From Ischnura elegans (Eukaryota > Arthropoda > Insecta > Odonata > Coenagrionidae): a DNA stretch of 64,000 bases. Both the position numbers and the translations under genes were made by a program. The notes under the pieces were generated by a model that was given only the letters and a program-made list of their open reading frames with translations, did not search any database and was not told the DNA's origin. Each line of letters begins with the position of its first letter. Position 1 is the first letter of the stretch. The DNA is taken from assembly GCF_921293095.1 (NCBI RefSeq), contig NC_060246.1:91261030-91325029 (forward strand), in the 5' to 3' direction. Shown piece by piece: positions 13,241-24,752 of the stretch.

Positions 13241-13801
13241 ACAAAAATAAATTGGTGGATTTATACATAGGTTGTTCCCTTTATTTATAAGAGACATGAT
13301 TTCTTCTGGAAGTCTTCTGATCCATGACAACGCCCGTCATCTCAGCGCTGATGCACCCCAACTGCTCCTTTAGCAATTAAGGGACTTTTTCGATCACCCG
13401 CCGTTCAATGTCGACATAGTGACGTGTGAATTCCATCTTTACGCTGAAAGAAGAAGTGGCAAGGAGGGAAGTGTTTTCAAACGGGCGATGAGCTACAGGC
13501 CAAAGGAAAAATTCGTAGGAAGTCATAGGCGGCAGCATCCTATGAAGAGGGTACAGTTAAAACTTGCCTACTGGCACGACCAATTCCTTAATCGCCGAGG
13601 GGATTATGTCAAAAGGATACCACAAATGTGCTCAACATTTAGCAATGAAATAATTTTTAATCGATCGCTTCGTCTTCTGTTCATGACCCAACGGAGGTTG
13701 AAAAGAACTTCCGTCGTATTTATACCGTCAAACTCTCGATGTGTAGAGTTGAAACTAGAGAATAAATTAAATGAAGCAAGCTCACTCTGAAAACTCACAA
13801 A

Positions 13802-16017
13802 TCATTTGCGGTTGTGGCGTCAACAATTTCATTGGCTAATTTTCATTTTCCGAGCGTTTAAGCGAAGAAATCTGTTTCCGTACCCAACAGTATTACTTCA
13901 GCAAGTGAAAAAAACGAAACTGAAGTGCGAAAAGGCGCTCATACGGAAACCTGTAAGGGAACGCTAAGCTTCGGGGCAAAAAAGCATCGTAAACGTTTTA
14001 TTATAATGATCAAAGGGAATGGAATTCGGACAAAAAAATTTCTTGAAAACATCGTCTTCACAGAATTAGTTAGTGTTTCTTTTACGATTCCGGTAACAGA
14101 ACGTTTTCACCTCCTTAATTGATGTGGCAGAAAATTTACCTATGACCTTGTGTGCCTTTGACTCTAAGCAAGGAGGTTTTTAATGCTATTTTCGATATGC
14201 CTGAAGCCTTCCTGCTCTTAGCATGTGGGGTCGTAACGATTTAAAACTTTGCTCCTCAAGCGTCCAAATGGGGATAGGAATGATGTGACTGATCCAGAAG
14301 GCACTATGTATATATTTTTTATCCATGCTCGCTTTGCTTTTATCCTCTAAGATAATGATTGCGGGGCATAAGTAGTGACCTCATCACGTTTAAACATTGT
14401 CAGATTTGATATATCGGCTACTGTAACGGTAATTTTAATTTACAACCTGTTTATTAATAAGGGAATATTGAACTTGTGAAAAGAAATCTTATACAAAATT
14501 ATGAAATATCCTACCATTGATCTTGACGTAATGATGTAACATTAATAGATGAATTACTCAATTTCTTTATAGTAAAATATACTCGTGATGAAAAGCCCCC
14601 GACCTTTCCTTTCCACCACTGATGATTCAATGTCATGTTTTGGCAATGGCCGTTCTCTTCCATCTGTAGGCGTTCCAGGACATGTCAGGCGATAAATCAC
14701 ACCGTTATCTGGGACTTGACTGTATGCCTCATAAATCTCTTTCGTCCTCTCAAAGATTCTAAACCAAAGTGGATAAATCTGTTTGGATGTTCCATGATTT
14801 CGTTTACCAATCTGACACTGATGACCTCGATTTTTAGCATACCAGTTATGAAAAATATGTTAAATAAATAGTTTTAGTGGGAATAATACGAATTTTCTCC
14901 CGACTTGGTCTCTCATTCATGCGAAAATTTACCGAGCAGAAGACTTTCGTGTTTTTCTATGTAGCAGTTTTAATTTTTATCAACAATAACATACCAAGTT
15001 CTTGGACGATAAAATCATTGTTAGTATGCTCTCAACAGCCCCTCAATCTTTGAAGATGAACAGAATTAGTATCGAATGATCAGTAATTTTTATTTCCGAA
15101 GGATTGTACTAATCTTTTTGGGTCCAATTAAACATGTTTATTAATAATGGTGATCTCTCAGAATGTAAACGGCCTGTCTCCAACTCTTCATGCACCCACT
15201 GATCTGTGCACTGAGTGTTTCAACCTAAGTTTACTTTGAATGGGTGAAGGCAGAGCTCTCCCCTAACTAAGTCACCCACGAAGGAATACAACACATCCTT
15301 GGAAGGGGGCCAGTTCCTATCCCTGGAACTCCTAATTCTTCAAGGATTTTACTGCAGTAGTCTTCGTTCTTATGACCGCCTGGCATTTAACAAACCGGTG
15401 TTTGATGTGATGCTAATTTACGCTGTCGTAACTCTGTGACTGCTCAGTGCTAATGAACTCCTCTGTGCTCCATCTATGCATTCTCATTCATTACACTTCT
15501 AGGAGGGTAATTCTTGAAGTATATAAAAATATTTTACCATATAAATCACCCAATTAAAAAAAACCCGAAAAGAATCGATATGAAAGCGCATTTGGAAGGA
15601 TACCTCCAGGCGAGGCACGAAAAACACATTTGCGCGCATTTCACATAAGTTTCTTCAACCGAAAGAAGATTTCTAGAATATCTATAAATAAACAAGGAAA
15701 ACTACTCAATTCTCTTATTTAAAAGCGAGTATCCTCTATAAGGGCTCGGATAAGGCCGTTTTTAACCGCTTCATGTAAGTGACCGTTTGAAATAAAGCGC
15801 TCATGCTATTTCATCTAAAGAATGTCCTTATAAAATGCCGCGCATTTTTGAATTTCCTAGCTAAGGTGATACTTCATATTGTTAAAGTACTACCTCCATC
15901 TTTTCTTATACCCAAAAATATAGGATCAAAAAACAGATCGTTGATACGCTGAATTTTATGGACGATTAACAGCACTTTAATACTGAATACGTGCATTGCC
16001 GATTAAGTCTATCGTAC
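13802..16017. other. No feature recognised
   Basis: AT-rich. The open frame at 14635-14871 has no family resemblance. No repeat edges were found. Confidence 0.4.
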
Positions 16018-16055
16018 CATAGAGTAAGTATATACTATAATATACTTACTCTATG
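16018..16055. repeat. Perfect 16-bp palindrome
   Basis: CATAGAGTAAGTATAT (16018-16033) is exactly mirrored at 16040-16055 around the loop ACTATA. No gene lies next to it. It may be the remnant of a small foldback element. Confidence 0.8.
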
Positions 16056-16802
16056 ACCGTACTCATTAGGACCCCTTGCTATTTGACATGCTACTGGAAT
16101 AAGTTTTTTTTCTCAAAAAATAACCCTAATTTGAACATCTGGGAGGGAAGATGATTTTAATTGTATGTATAGATTTTATAGGCACAACGAAATTTGACGT
16201 TGATTTCTCTGAAGTTTATTAGGTTCTGGTAAGGTTTTTAGGATACCGATGGAATCTCTAATTCACCTGCCATAAGCCTGCTGTGATTCTATTTTTAAGT
16301 AAAAATCCACCATGATGGCAAATCGGAGGGTGCCTCTTCTTGATTCGTTTAGTGGCCGTTCGTAACACCGTACTCACGCAATCCACTCGAATATGAGCCT
16401 ATAAAATCTCCCTCATTTTTGAATGCCCGGCATTCTTCAGGGTGAAGATGATACTGAGGCCATCCACGGGTGACTGCCGGGCCATAAAAATTTCTCCAGA
16501 CGAATTCGGTCCCGACTGCGGATCAGCGAATATGTTTCATCACCTGCGGACATATCCGGTCACGGAGATGATTCCCAGTTTAAACTCCTCGCCTTTGGAT
16601 ATGCGTCGCTCGTTGTGTAATTTGTATTTCCAACTGAAGGAGCTGGGGGTATTAGCATCAAGACATGGATGAGGGAGAGGAGGAGGAATTTTTATGCTCT
16701 TTTAAGTGCGCAGATCGTCAGCGACCCCTAAATTTGGAAATCACGGGGAAATACGGATTGTATATTCGCGTGTTGCTTTTAACCTCGGGGCGATCTCTCA
16801 GG
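16056..16802. other. No feature recognised
   Basis: Short frames only (16442-16672, 16665-16889) with no recognised domain. Confidence 0.4.
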
Positions 16803-16810
16803 ACTGGGTG

Positions 16811-17061
16811 CAGTTGTGTAGCCAGGAATTTCGTTCGGGTGGGAGGGGTCCAAAACCAGGGGGGGAAACTTAAAAAAACGGAGTACTAAATAGAGGGTTT
16901 TGAACAAGTTTTAGCTCATTTCATAATCAAAAAACTTAATTTTTCAAAGAAATTTTTTCGTACACTCGTAATTTTGCAGTATTTTGTTTTCTTTATAACG
17001 CAAAATAATTGCGTTTTTATATTCCGGATGGGGGTCCGGATCCTCCCTCGCTACGCCACTG
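16811..17061. mobile_element. hAT-type MITE
   Basis: The left end CAGTTGTGTAGCCAGG and the right end read in reverse, CAGTGGCGTAGCGAGG, form imperfect terminal repeats. ACTGGGTG occurs on both sides (16803-16810 and 17062-17069), an exact 8-bp duplication. G-runs lie just inside both ends. Related ends occur at 43.07 and 51.29 kb. Confidence 0.75.
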
Positions 17062-17069
17062 ACTGGGTG

Positions 17070-19117
17070 CATTGGTCCAACCCTCGTCCTCCTCCATTCA
17101 TTGATCCCACGCCCTTCTTTGCTTATTCGCCTTTCTTGTCCGTCTTATTTCGTAATTGAGTCTTGATTTCATACCACTGCTATATTAATTAGAGGTCATC
17201 GAAGAGAGAAAAGGGTGCTATTTTGGAATTTTGGATCTCGTCGAAATTTCATGATTCATTAAGTTTTGGAAAATACAGTGCTATCCTCAATTTTTTTACG
17301 GAGATGATACGATAAGCTGTTCTTCGTTACAAAAACTAAAGTTTGCTTTGTGGAGACTTATTTAAAAATAATTATTAATAAATATTGCAAGATTTCATCA
17401 ATGAAACAGGCAATGCAAGTGAAGAAAAATCGTGTAAAAAAGAATACCTTAGTATTTCAGATCTGTGGCGTATGTGGAAAACTTGCCTGAAGACTAATGA
17501 AAAATTGCAATAATTTCTTATTGTTTGCATTGACTCTCCGTGATACCAGAAAGTTCTCATTTGATTAATTCATGCATGCAATTGTCAGCAATTCCCAACA
17601 ACAACTCCTGATCGCTTTTTACCTAGAACAGGAAGTTCGCTGGGCGCCGATCGGTCTATTTTAAGTATAGTTGCACAATTGTAACAATCGTTTATTTCTA
17701 TGAATTTGAAAAACTACCAGGTCCTGTTACATCGGAGTCTAATTAGGAAAAAAAACTTGATATACATGGAAATAGCGAGCTGGTTTTTAACAAGGTATTA
17801 TGTTGAATGTATATTTTAATAGTTTGGTGCCAATAGTGGATTACGATTGAACACTCGCAAAATATGCCTTGCGCCGACTAAGGTGGAAAACTCGACCGTG
17901 AGAATGATGAGTTTGCAGTTTTCTTTGGCCTAGGGGGCGCAGTGTGTAAGCTCCTACTCACAACAACAAGCCCTCGTTGCGACTTCCCCCCCCTTTTCGT
18001 ATGAATAAAAAATAAAAAGAAAACACGGCGAAATAAATAAGAGGGGGAGATGGCGTTCTCCCAACTGGTTCCCACCAATCGGGTGGACGGGTTTGCAACC
18101 GTTCATCGTTGCGACCTCCTCCCGCAACCCCCCTTCTCCTACCTGGTATTCAGGGACTCCCTACACTCGAACCCCCCACTCCATGGCGTCGCAAGTCTTC
18201 CGCAAGGGACTCTGCTCGACGCACATTATAAAAGAAATAGTGGCGCCCGCTTCGGTGTCACGTAGCTACGCGTAGTGGCCTTGGAAAGATTCGTTCCTTT
18301 GCCACAATCTTTCCTCGCGGTTTCGTTCACCAAAAGGAACGAGTCAAATAATTCGTTCCTTTCGTTTCGTTTCCATATGTTACGTCTTCGATTATTCTAA
18401 TTGAGGGGAAATGAAGCAAAATTAATGGGATTCATTCGGCTCAAGACCGGGGTATTAGGTAGTGTGATCAAAGAATGAATTTGTCATCCACATGTTAAGA
18501 AAGTTTCTCATTATATTATTCTAATATTATATCTTACAATATAAAACAATCATTTTATTATCATATTACCGGAACAGTTAACTTAAACTGCCGATCAGAT
18601 AATTATTCGGGGAATTTTGATAATCCATTTCTCAGTAATTCCCATAGTTTTTTTACTTGAACTGCTCTTTATAAATATATTATAGTTTACCTCTAATTAG
18701 CAAAGAATCCAAAAAAATAATTCACATTGACGGATGAAACCTGTATGTTTTATGTATGCATGCTACAGAAGCGGGGTATTTTTCTAACGGATTTAAATTG
18801 TTGGTAGATATCGAATATTATTCCCGATATCGAATCCCGATTTTTGGGGTTTGCCTATGTACCGTAAAAGTGATCTGATCACATCCCAGTCGTGTTACAA
18901 GAAAGGAAAGATACATTTCATGATTTGCAGTAAATTTGTGTTCCTTCTGTCGGATTCGTTACTTCGGAACGGATCAGATATTGAAAAATCATCAGAGAAG
19001 TTCAGAGTTTTACGTTGGAAGGAGGGTGCAATCCTACCGAGGGTTTAGGGGCTATGGAACATCCTCCAATGAAACTTGGGATATTCCATTGCCCCTGTGT
19101 TCTCGGAAAATTTGTTT
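17070..19117. other. No gene recognised
   Basis: The segment 18290-18370 has repeated TTCGTTCCTTT / TTTCGTTTCG wording that suggests a decayed transposon end, but no second end was found. Confidence 0.4.
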
Positions 19118-19470
19118 AAATTAGCCTCTGAAAACAACATTTTAAGCACTATCTGAGACTAAAATTTATTTTAAAAATTTTGGTGTTTGTTATCATTGTA
19201 CTACAATGTAATTTTCTCCGACAAAAATCAGGCGGTGAAACGGTATAAAAATAGCCCCTAATTGTACTAGGAATTTTATTTTAAATTAGCGTCATGAAAA
19301 CAACATTTAAAAATCCATCTAATACTAAAATTTATTTTAAAAATTTTCTTGCTTTTGTTTTCATTGCACTTCAAGGCACAGGTTTTGTACTTATTTCGGA
19401 CAAATTGCCACTTCAGTTGGGGGGCCAGGCTCCCCCTTTCCCCATAAAAACTGCGCCCATGTGAACAACC
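19118..19470. repeat. Tandemly duplicated MITE-like segment
   Basis: The block at 19118-19218 (AAATTAGC, AAAACAACATTT, CTAAAATTTATTTTAAAAAT, then TTTCNNCGACA) recurs at about 19283-19403. The right end at about 19463, read in reverse, is CATGGGCGCAGTTTTTATGG, like the end of the element at 21240-21483. No matching target duplication was found. Confidence 0.55.
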
Positions 19471-20519
19471 CGTTTCTGTCACGCAGGAAAACATCAGTAA
19501 GGAGGGGAAAGGATTGGTGAAGGTGGAGTGGTGAGCTCGTTATGAGGTTTTAGCGGAGGTGGTCCCTCAGAGTGGAGAAGTGCCGGTGCCTGTTCTCTTC
19601 CAACCCACTCAGTGGGGGCAGTCACCCAGCCCAGAGGGTCGCACAGAGGGGAAAAGAAATCGCCCACTCGCACGCACGAGACAACAGATCTATCTTTGGT
19701 CCCCCACTGAACTTTTGGCCTACTCTTCCTCGAAACCCCTCCCACCCACCTTCGCAACGGCGACCGTGTGGGGCGTATCGGATTCCATTGCGGAAAAAAT
19801 GCTTTCCGACCCTTACCTTCCTGATTTGATCCTTCTCTCGGTCCGCTGGTTTTGGTGTGTTGCATTTCTACGGGTTCCGTGGAAAATTTGATGAATATGC
19901 GGGCGTGTATCATATACGTATTAGTTTAATTTTTTTCGCATTCCGTGCCGGCTTCATCTTTTGGTGGGATTTGCCCTAGCGTTATGCCGTCGATCAATTC
20001 TCTCCGCGCGACCTAGTTCTCAAGGTTATTGCTCAGTTCAATGTCACTGACCTTGTCTATTTGGGTGGAGCTACAGAGATGATGGGGTTCGTCGAAGGGA
20101 AATGCCTGGCGTCTTTGCTGGGAAGAGATTAGGACTGCGTCACTCATGGGATTTCCTTCACTCTTTGGCGGCGATGTAGTTAAGTTTCCTTGTCTGTTTC
20201 TTAGTCGCGTTGTTGGTGAATGAATCAGAACGTATGAATTCTCAGATCAGATGTTCAGGAGTCTCAGATCAGATTTTCATTCTTTTCATGGAACTTAAGT
20301 GACTGATGTATGTATATGACGAGCTGGAGAAATAACGGTCCCAAAAACGGTCGCCTCACCTCGCTTTGTTATTAGAAAAATCATGATTTAATGTCAGAAC
20401 CGGCATTTTGGCATCGATCTAATCTGTAGAAAGACTCAGCTGGCCGTAATAAATTCACCCAAAGCTCGTCCTCTTTGCAAGAAATCTTTAAAAATATTAA
20501 TAACAATTTTTAATAAAAT
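19471..20519. other. No gene recognised
   Basis: Overlapping frames on both strands at 19494-19913 are proline/arginine-rich and mutually exclusive, with no conserved domain. Confidence 0.4.
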
Positions 20520-20735
20520 GTAGTCATACCTCCGCGTTCGAAATGACACCGCTTAAATACCTAAAATGATGATTAAAATTTTCTCTCATGCCTATGCTAG
20601 CTGCGATTAAAATTAATGAAATGCTTCTTGCCGTATGATCAAAATGATGACTACAAATTATACTGCCGCGATCAGAACTCGGGCCCCCTGGGTAGGAGTC
20701 GGCGACGCTAACCATTACACCAACTAACTCATCAG
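20520..20735 (-). mobile_element. tRNA-derived SINE, decayed
   Basis: Read on the minus strand, a box A-like TGGTGTAATGGTTAGCGTC (20722-20704) is followed 24 bases later by a weak box B, GAGTTCTGATC (20680-20670), and an unrelated body. The order and spacing fit a tRNA head, but the arms do not close as a tRNA. The family differs from the 2.7-kb SINE. Confidence 0.5.
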
Positions 20736-21231
20736 TAAGGAGACGCGCTATTTTGGAATTATATAAGGGTTGTTAAAAGTACCGTATGGGGATTAATTAA
20801 TTAACTAAGGCCCATTCAATGGAACCACTACCAGTCCAGAGATATGTTCTCCATCCCGAATGCCATAAAAAGTACGGCATTGGAGACGGCGGAGCAAGGT
20901 ACGTGGTCTTCCCTTGTCAGTAATGAGACCAGTGCGATTAGTTTAGAAGATACTAGGATAGATAGGTAGATACTAGGAAGATAGGTAGCCACCCGGCTAT
21001 ATTCGGTAAGGATAGTACCCAGATAAATGGGAAACTTGGAATTTGTAATTCGTGGTCACTTGGCATGATTTTTAGGTAAAGGAACAAAGTAGGTATGACG
21101 ATGATATAAAGATGTAACAGAAAGCAATGTAAAAAAGATATCCGTTTACCGCGCACGGGATCAGCTTATACCCCACTCCACAAAATTGATCGTTATGTGT
21201 GTCCATACCTACGTGGACCAAAATCGTCGAG
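20736..21231. other. No feature recognised
   Basis: AT-rich. Nothing was supported. Confidence 0.4.
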
Positions 21232-21239
21232 TGAACGCG

Positions 21240-21483
21240 CAAGGGCGTCCCGAGAATCAAAACTGGGGGGGGGGACAAGCCATGGTTGTTCAAGTTATAA
21301 GTAAGATTTAAGCATGGAAAAGGTGAATGAAACCAACATTTTAAGGAAACTGTAGCAGCTCTTTATTAATTTTTAAAATTATTTGCTTGAAAAAATATTA
21401 TTTTCCTTAAACAAATTTGCTATTTTTGCTTTAAGGGGGGGCGGGCAGCTGCCCCCTCCTGACCCTCGCTGAGTACACCCATG
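21240..21483. mobile_element. hAT-type MITE with G-run ends
   Basis: TGAACGCG is found at 21232-21239 and 21484-21491, an exact 8-bp duplication. The ends CAAGGGCGTCCCGAG and, inverted, CATGGGTGTACTCAG are imperfect terminal repeats, with a long G-run just inside the left end and a C-run near the right. It is non-coding. Confidence 0.7.
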
Positions 21484-21491
21484 TGAACGCG

Positions 21492-23344
21492 TACCCCACC
21501 AAAGAGGTTGGCAACAGGATGATGAATAGTTAAGTATAGAATTCTTTGAGTTATGAGTTCCCTTCGAGCATGTCAAGAGGTATGCCTGCCCGGCAGGATG
21601 TCCAACTGGAGAAATAGTATGACGTGACTAAACAAACAGTAATGAGAAAACGACGCAACCAACTGTAGCACTACGGGCTTTGGGAACATGAGATCCATGT
21701 ACACACCAACTTTGGTTGCAATCCATGCAGCTATATGGGAACGCAGAGCGGACAGACAAACAGACACATCCTCTTTTTTAAGTATAAATGTGTATATTAG
21801 GGATGAAGACAATGAAATTATTTGATTAGCTCTATATTTTGTTTTTGCAAACGCCTTATAATTTAAGTCCCGTCACACATCTTAAATCTACGCCTCTCGC
21901 AGAAATTTCTGAGGTTTTGAGTCCACTCTGGGAAGAATAATTTTCAAGCTGCTTTTTCCCTCCCTCAGTTTGAGGATAAGCACTGGTTTATCGGCTGTTA
22001 TTTTTTTAGCTGATAGTTAAACAGCCGATTGGAGAACAGTAGCAATCACCGGATATAAGTAGTGCATAGACCGATGCCACCCATTTCGATAACGACCAGT
22101 TTCCCTAAATGTTTTTGGGTCGAAGAGGAATCGGATCGCCAAGTCCCCGCACTTAAATGCTTGGGATAACTGTAAAGTTCCGCACACTGTCGAATAGAAA
22201 GAATTATGTGCCACTCTGTCCATTAGTTTCCATCAGCGGCCACCGTCGCCTTAATTTTCACTGATCCACATATGTAATCATCTTGTCCGAAATTCATGCA
22301 AATTTTCCGCGGGCATGATGGGAAAAATGGCTGTCAGTGCGTTTCATCATAAGTTTTTTTTATGAAACGGCGATGGCGGTCATTCAAAATCCTCCAGCAG
22401 AGCGAATCCATATTTCTTGCCCCGCCCTCGAAGAGAGAAAGGATGTTCTGGGTCCAGTCAAAGCTTACCACCACGTGGATTATTGTGCCTTGCCTCACCA
22501 CCTTCTTATCTACATCTCGGCTGTGGCCCGGAGGGGTCGCATTAGATATAAAGGTGGAGAGAAAAAAAGGGTCGGATTGAAATCGAAGTCTCGGGAAATT
22601 ACCGGTGCTCACCTTACTTGGCAATAAAAATACGAGGAGAATAGATTTTGGAGTTGTAAGATAGTGCATGAGTAACATAGTCGATTAACTAGGACTTAAG
22701 AATATTTTACATGGATTACTCTTCTTTTTGAAGCCTTTCTCCAGAAGCTCTCTGAGGGAATTTCTCAATTTTACTGCCGAGTTTCGTAAAATGTGGAAAT
22801 AAATTATTCATGTACTGCTTATACATATTAAGAACATTTTGTGAACATCAAATAAATTGACTGGCATTGAAAACACTATGTATTTTCCTATGGTATAGGT
22901 TAATTAAAATGCGTTCATTTTATGTAAATAATGCTCTTGATCATTTATATTAAATATTTCTTCGTGCGTTCAAAAAGTAAGACAGTCTTTTTCCTTCATT
23001 ATAAAATTCATATCCCTACAAATGGACTTGTAAATAATGAAATCTTAAGTTAGGTGACACCAACTGGATTTATTAGCAGCTCTATAAATTTGCCTCTAAT
23101 TTTTCGGGCATTTTATATTTTAACAATATTATTTCAAAATTTTACAAAGTTATACATTAATTTGGTCAACGCCGCAGCATTTAAAAAAATTTCTTCTCGG
23201 CAGTTTTTATTTAGAAAAATATCCGCTAATCGGAAGTCTTGGCAATCATAGTATTCGTACTCTCGAGAAACCATTCCGTTATTATTAATATTTAAGTATT
23301 ATACCAATAAAGGTAGTTTTGCATGGAGTATATACACAGTATCC
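21492..23344. other. No feature recognised
   Basis: The open frames of 114 and 96 codons over 22334-22678 lie on opposite strands over the same bases and match nothing I know. Confidence 0.4.
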
Positions 23345-23540
23345 TGTCTATATCTCCTTTCCCTTCAAGAACTTCCCTAGTTCATCTACAATAAGGCCTT
23401 CTCGCTTTAATTTTATCTAATAATACTATTCTCTTCCTTCCTCTCTCTCGTTTACCCAACATTTTACCATCTAAATCTGTATTTAGCATCCACTCCCCGC
23501 TCACTACACGGAGTATTCCATTATGGTATCGAAACTTTTT
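23345..23540 (-). pseudogene. LINE ORF2 C-terminal relic
   Basis: The minus strand reads GKMLGKRERGRKRI followed by LLDKIKARRPY, the basic tail seen after the reverse-transcriptase domain of RTE-like LINEs (pattern EGKRGRGRPR, then W/L-L-D-x-I-K). A close relative lies on the plus strand at 31427-31642, with GRMLGKRWRGRKRIGFLDRI. A stop interrupts the frame after RRPYCR. It is a dead fragment. Confidence 0.6.
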
Positions 23541-24718
23541 CCCCTAGTTTCTCTAATCTGCTTTTCCATGCGTAATGTTACCGTCGGTTGTGAATTGAAT
23601 ATACAGGCCGATGTGTTATCAAGGAAAGCTTTTTAGTGGCCTTTGTTCAAGCAGTTTCGGAATCTATCCGTAGGAATGCTGTATGTACCGTCCCAAGGAA
23701 GAGACCGAATCAAACCAGAAGGCTGGAATGTGTTCATGCTGGGGCAATCCTTTCCAAAAGAGGATTTAAAGCCGAACTCGCCATTCTGGTTTCCATCGGT
23801 GTATACAGATCCACATCTTCTTATTTCCCGGAGTTCCTCCATAAGTATTTCATGAGAATCTAGCTATTTTGCTAGTCCCAAATCTTTCATTGCGGAATTC
23901 TCGCTACCTATTCATCCGTTATTATTAACCCTTCCATTATTAAGCTTTCATATTTTTTACACTTGTCCTCAATTACGTGTATCCAAATTTTGGCCTCGAT
24001 TTGCGGAAAAATCAATGCATTAGATTATTTAAGAATTGCTAGCATATTAAGGTAACATCATCCTACAGTACACGACTTCAAAATACATTGTAATTAGTCT
24101 ATCCCTAAATTAGCATTAATTTAAATTATTTTAAATATCGAGGAATTTAACATAAACCTTGAAAGTTTCAGTTAACCCAGTCTAGTTCATTGGTAACATA
24201 GATGAGTATACTATCGCTTAAATGTGAGTTCATTTCAGTAGTATCGAAATCAATTCCTTTACTTGTGTCTTCTCCGTATAATTTAAAAAAATTTTATTTT
24301 CACCATATGAAAAAATACTTCTGATTATTGTTTCATTGGTATCAAGCGTACTGATTGTTTTTTTAAATACTTCTCGTGTACTTTCTCTTCCAAGCTTTTG
24401 TGATCATAGGCACCGCTTCACGAAACTATTTTGCATGGTATGCTTATATTCCTCCATTAATTTTTAATATACTTCATCAGGGTATATACATTGTTACTTA
24501 AAGCTCTCCTAAGCATGAGCTATCCTTAATCAAGAATTCACTCCATACTACTATACTCCGTACTATATTTCGCGCCTGATGGCACAGGATTGCTGCAAAT
24601 AATTTTCTCCCTTCCATGCAGTATTCAGAAAATTAGATCTTTCAGATTCTTTGATTTTTTTCTGGAAAAAATATGAAAGTAAGTATTCCGAGTATACCAG
24701 GAGCCCGTTTATGCTCGT
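23541..24718. other. No feature recognised
   Basis: AT-rich. It may include more of the neighbouring LINE on the minus strand, but I cannot read a conserved block. Confidence 0.35.
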
Positions 24719-24752
24719 AAATAAAATAAATAAATAAATAAATAAAAATAAA
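24719..24752. repeat. (AAAT)n microsatellite
   Basis: Repeated AAAT units, slightly impure. It could be the tail of an unrecognised SINE or LINE. Confidence 0.85.

Larger units (their letters stand above)
13061..13288. mobile_element. PLE-derived inverted pair inserted in mariner, 10-bp target duplication
   Basis: AAGAGACATG stands at 13051-13060 and again at 13289-13298, directly flanking this segment. The mariner reading frame resumes across the pair, so this is a target-site duplication. The insert contains two 89-bp arms, 13106-13194 and 13200-13288, that are inverted copies with about one mismatch around a 5-bp spacer. Each arm carries a complete hammerhead motif pointing outward. It has no coding capacity. 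The link to Penelope-like elements is inferred from the hammerhead type. Confidence 0.8.
13010..13801 (+). pseudogene. Mariner transposase relic, split by an insertion
   Basis: Before the insertion the frame ends KNKRRDM. After it (from about 13289) it continues SGSLLIHDNARHLSAD, the mariner catalytic block around the second Asp (HDNARPH in active copies). DHPPF follows, where active elements have EHPPYSPDL, and then a C-terminal FLNRRGDYVKR block. The gene belongs to the Tc1/mariner DDD/E transposases. A stop codon and altered residues after HDNARH, plus the PLE-derived insertion, show that this copy is dead. The N-terminal DNA-binding half and the terminal repeats were not found. Confidence 0.75.

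Noticed and set aside
19494..19913. 139-codon minus frame and 110-codon plus frame
   Set aside because: They overlap on opposite strands, are low in complexity and match no family.
22334..22678. 114-codon minus frame as a gene
   Set aside because: No family resemblance, an equally long frame on the other strand, and no splice context.
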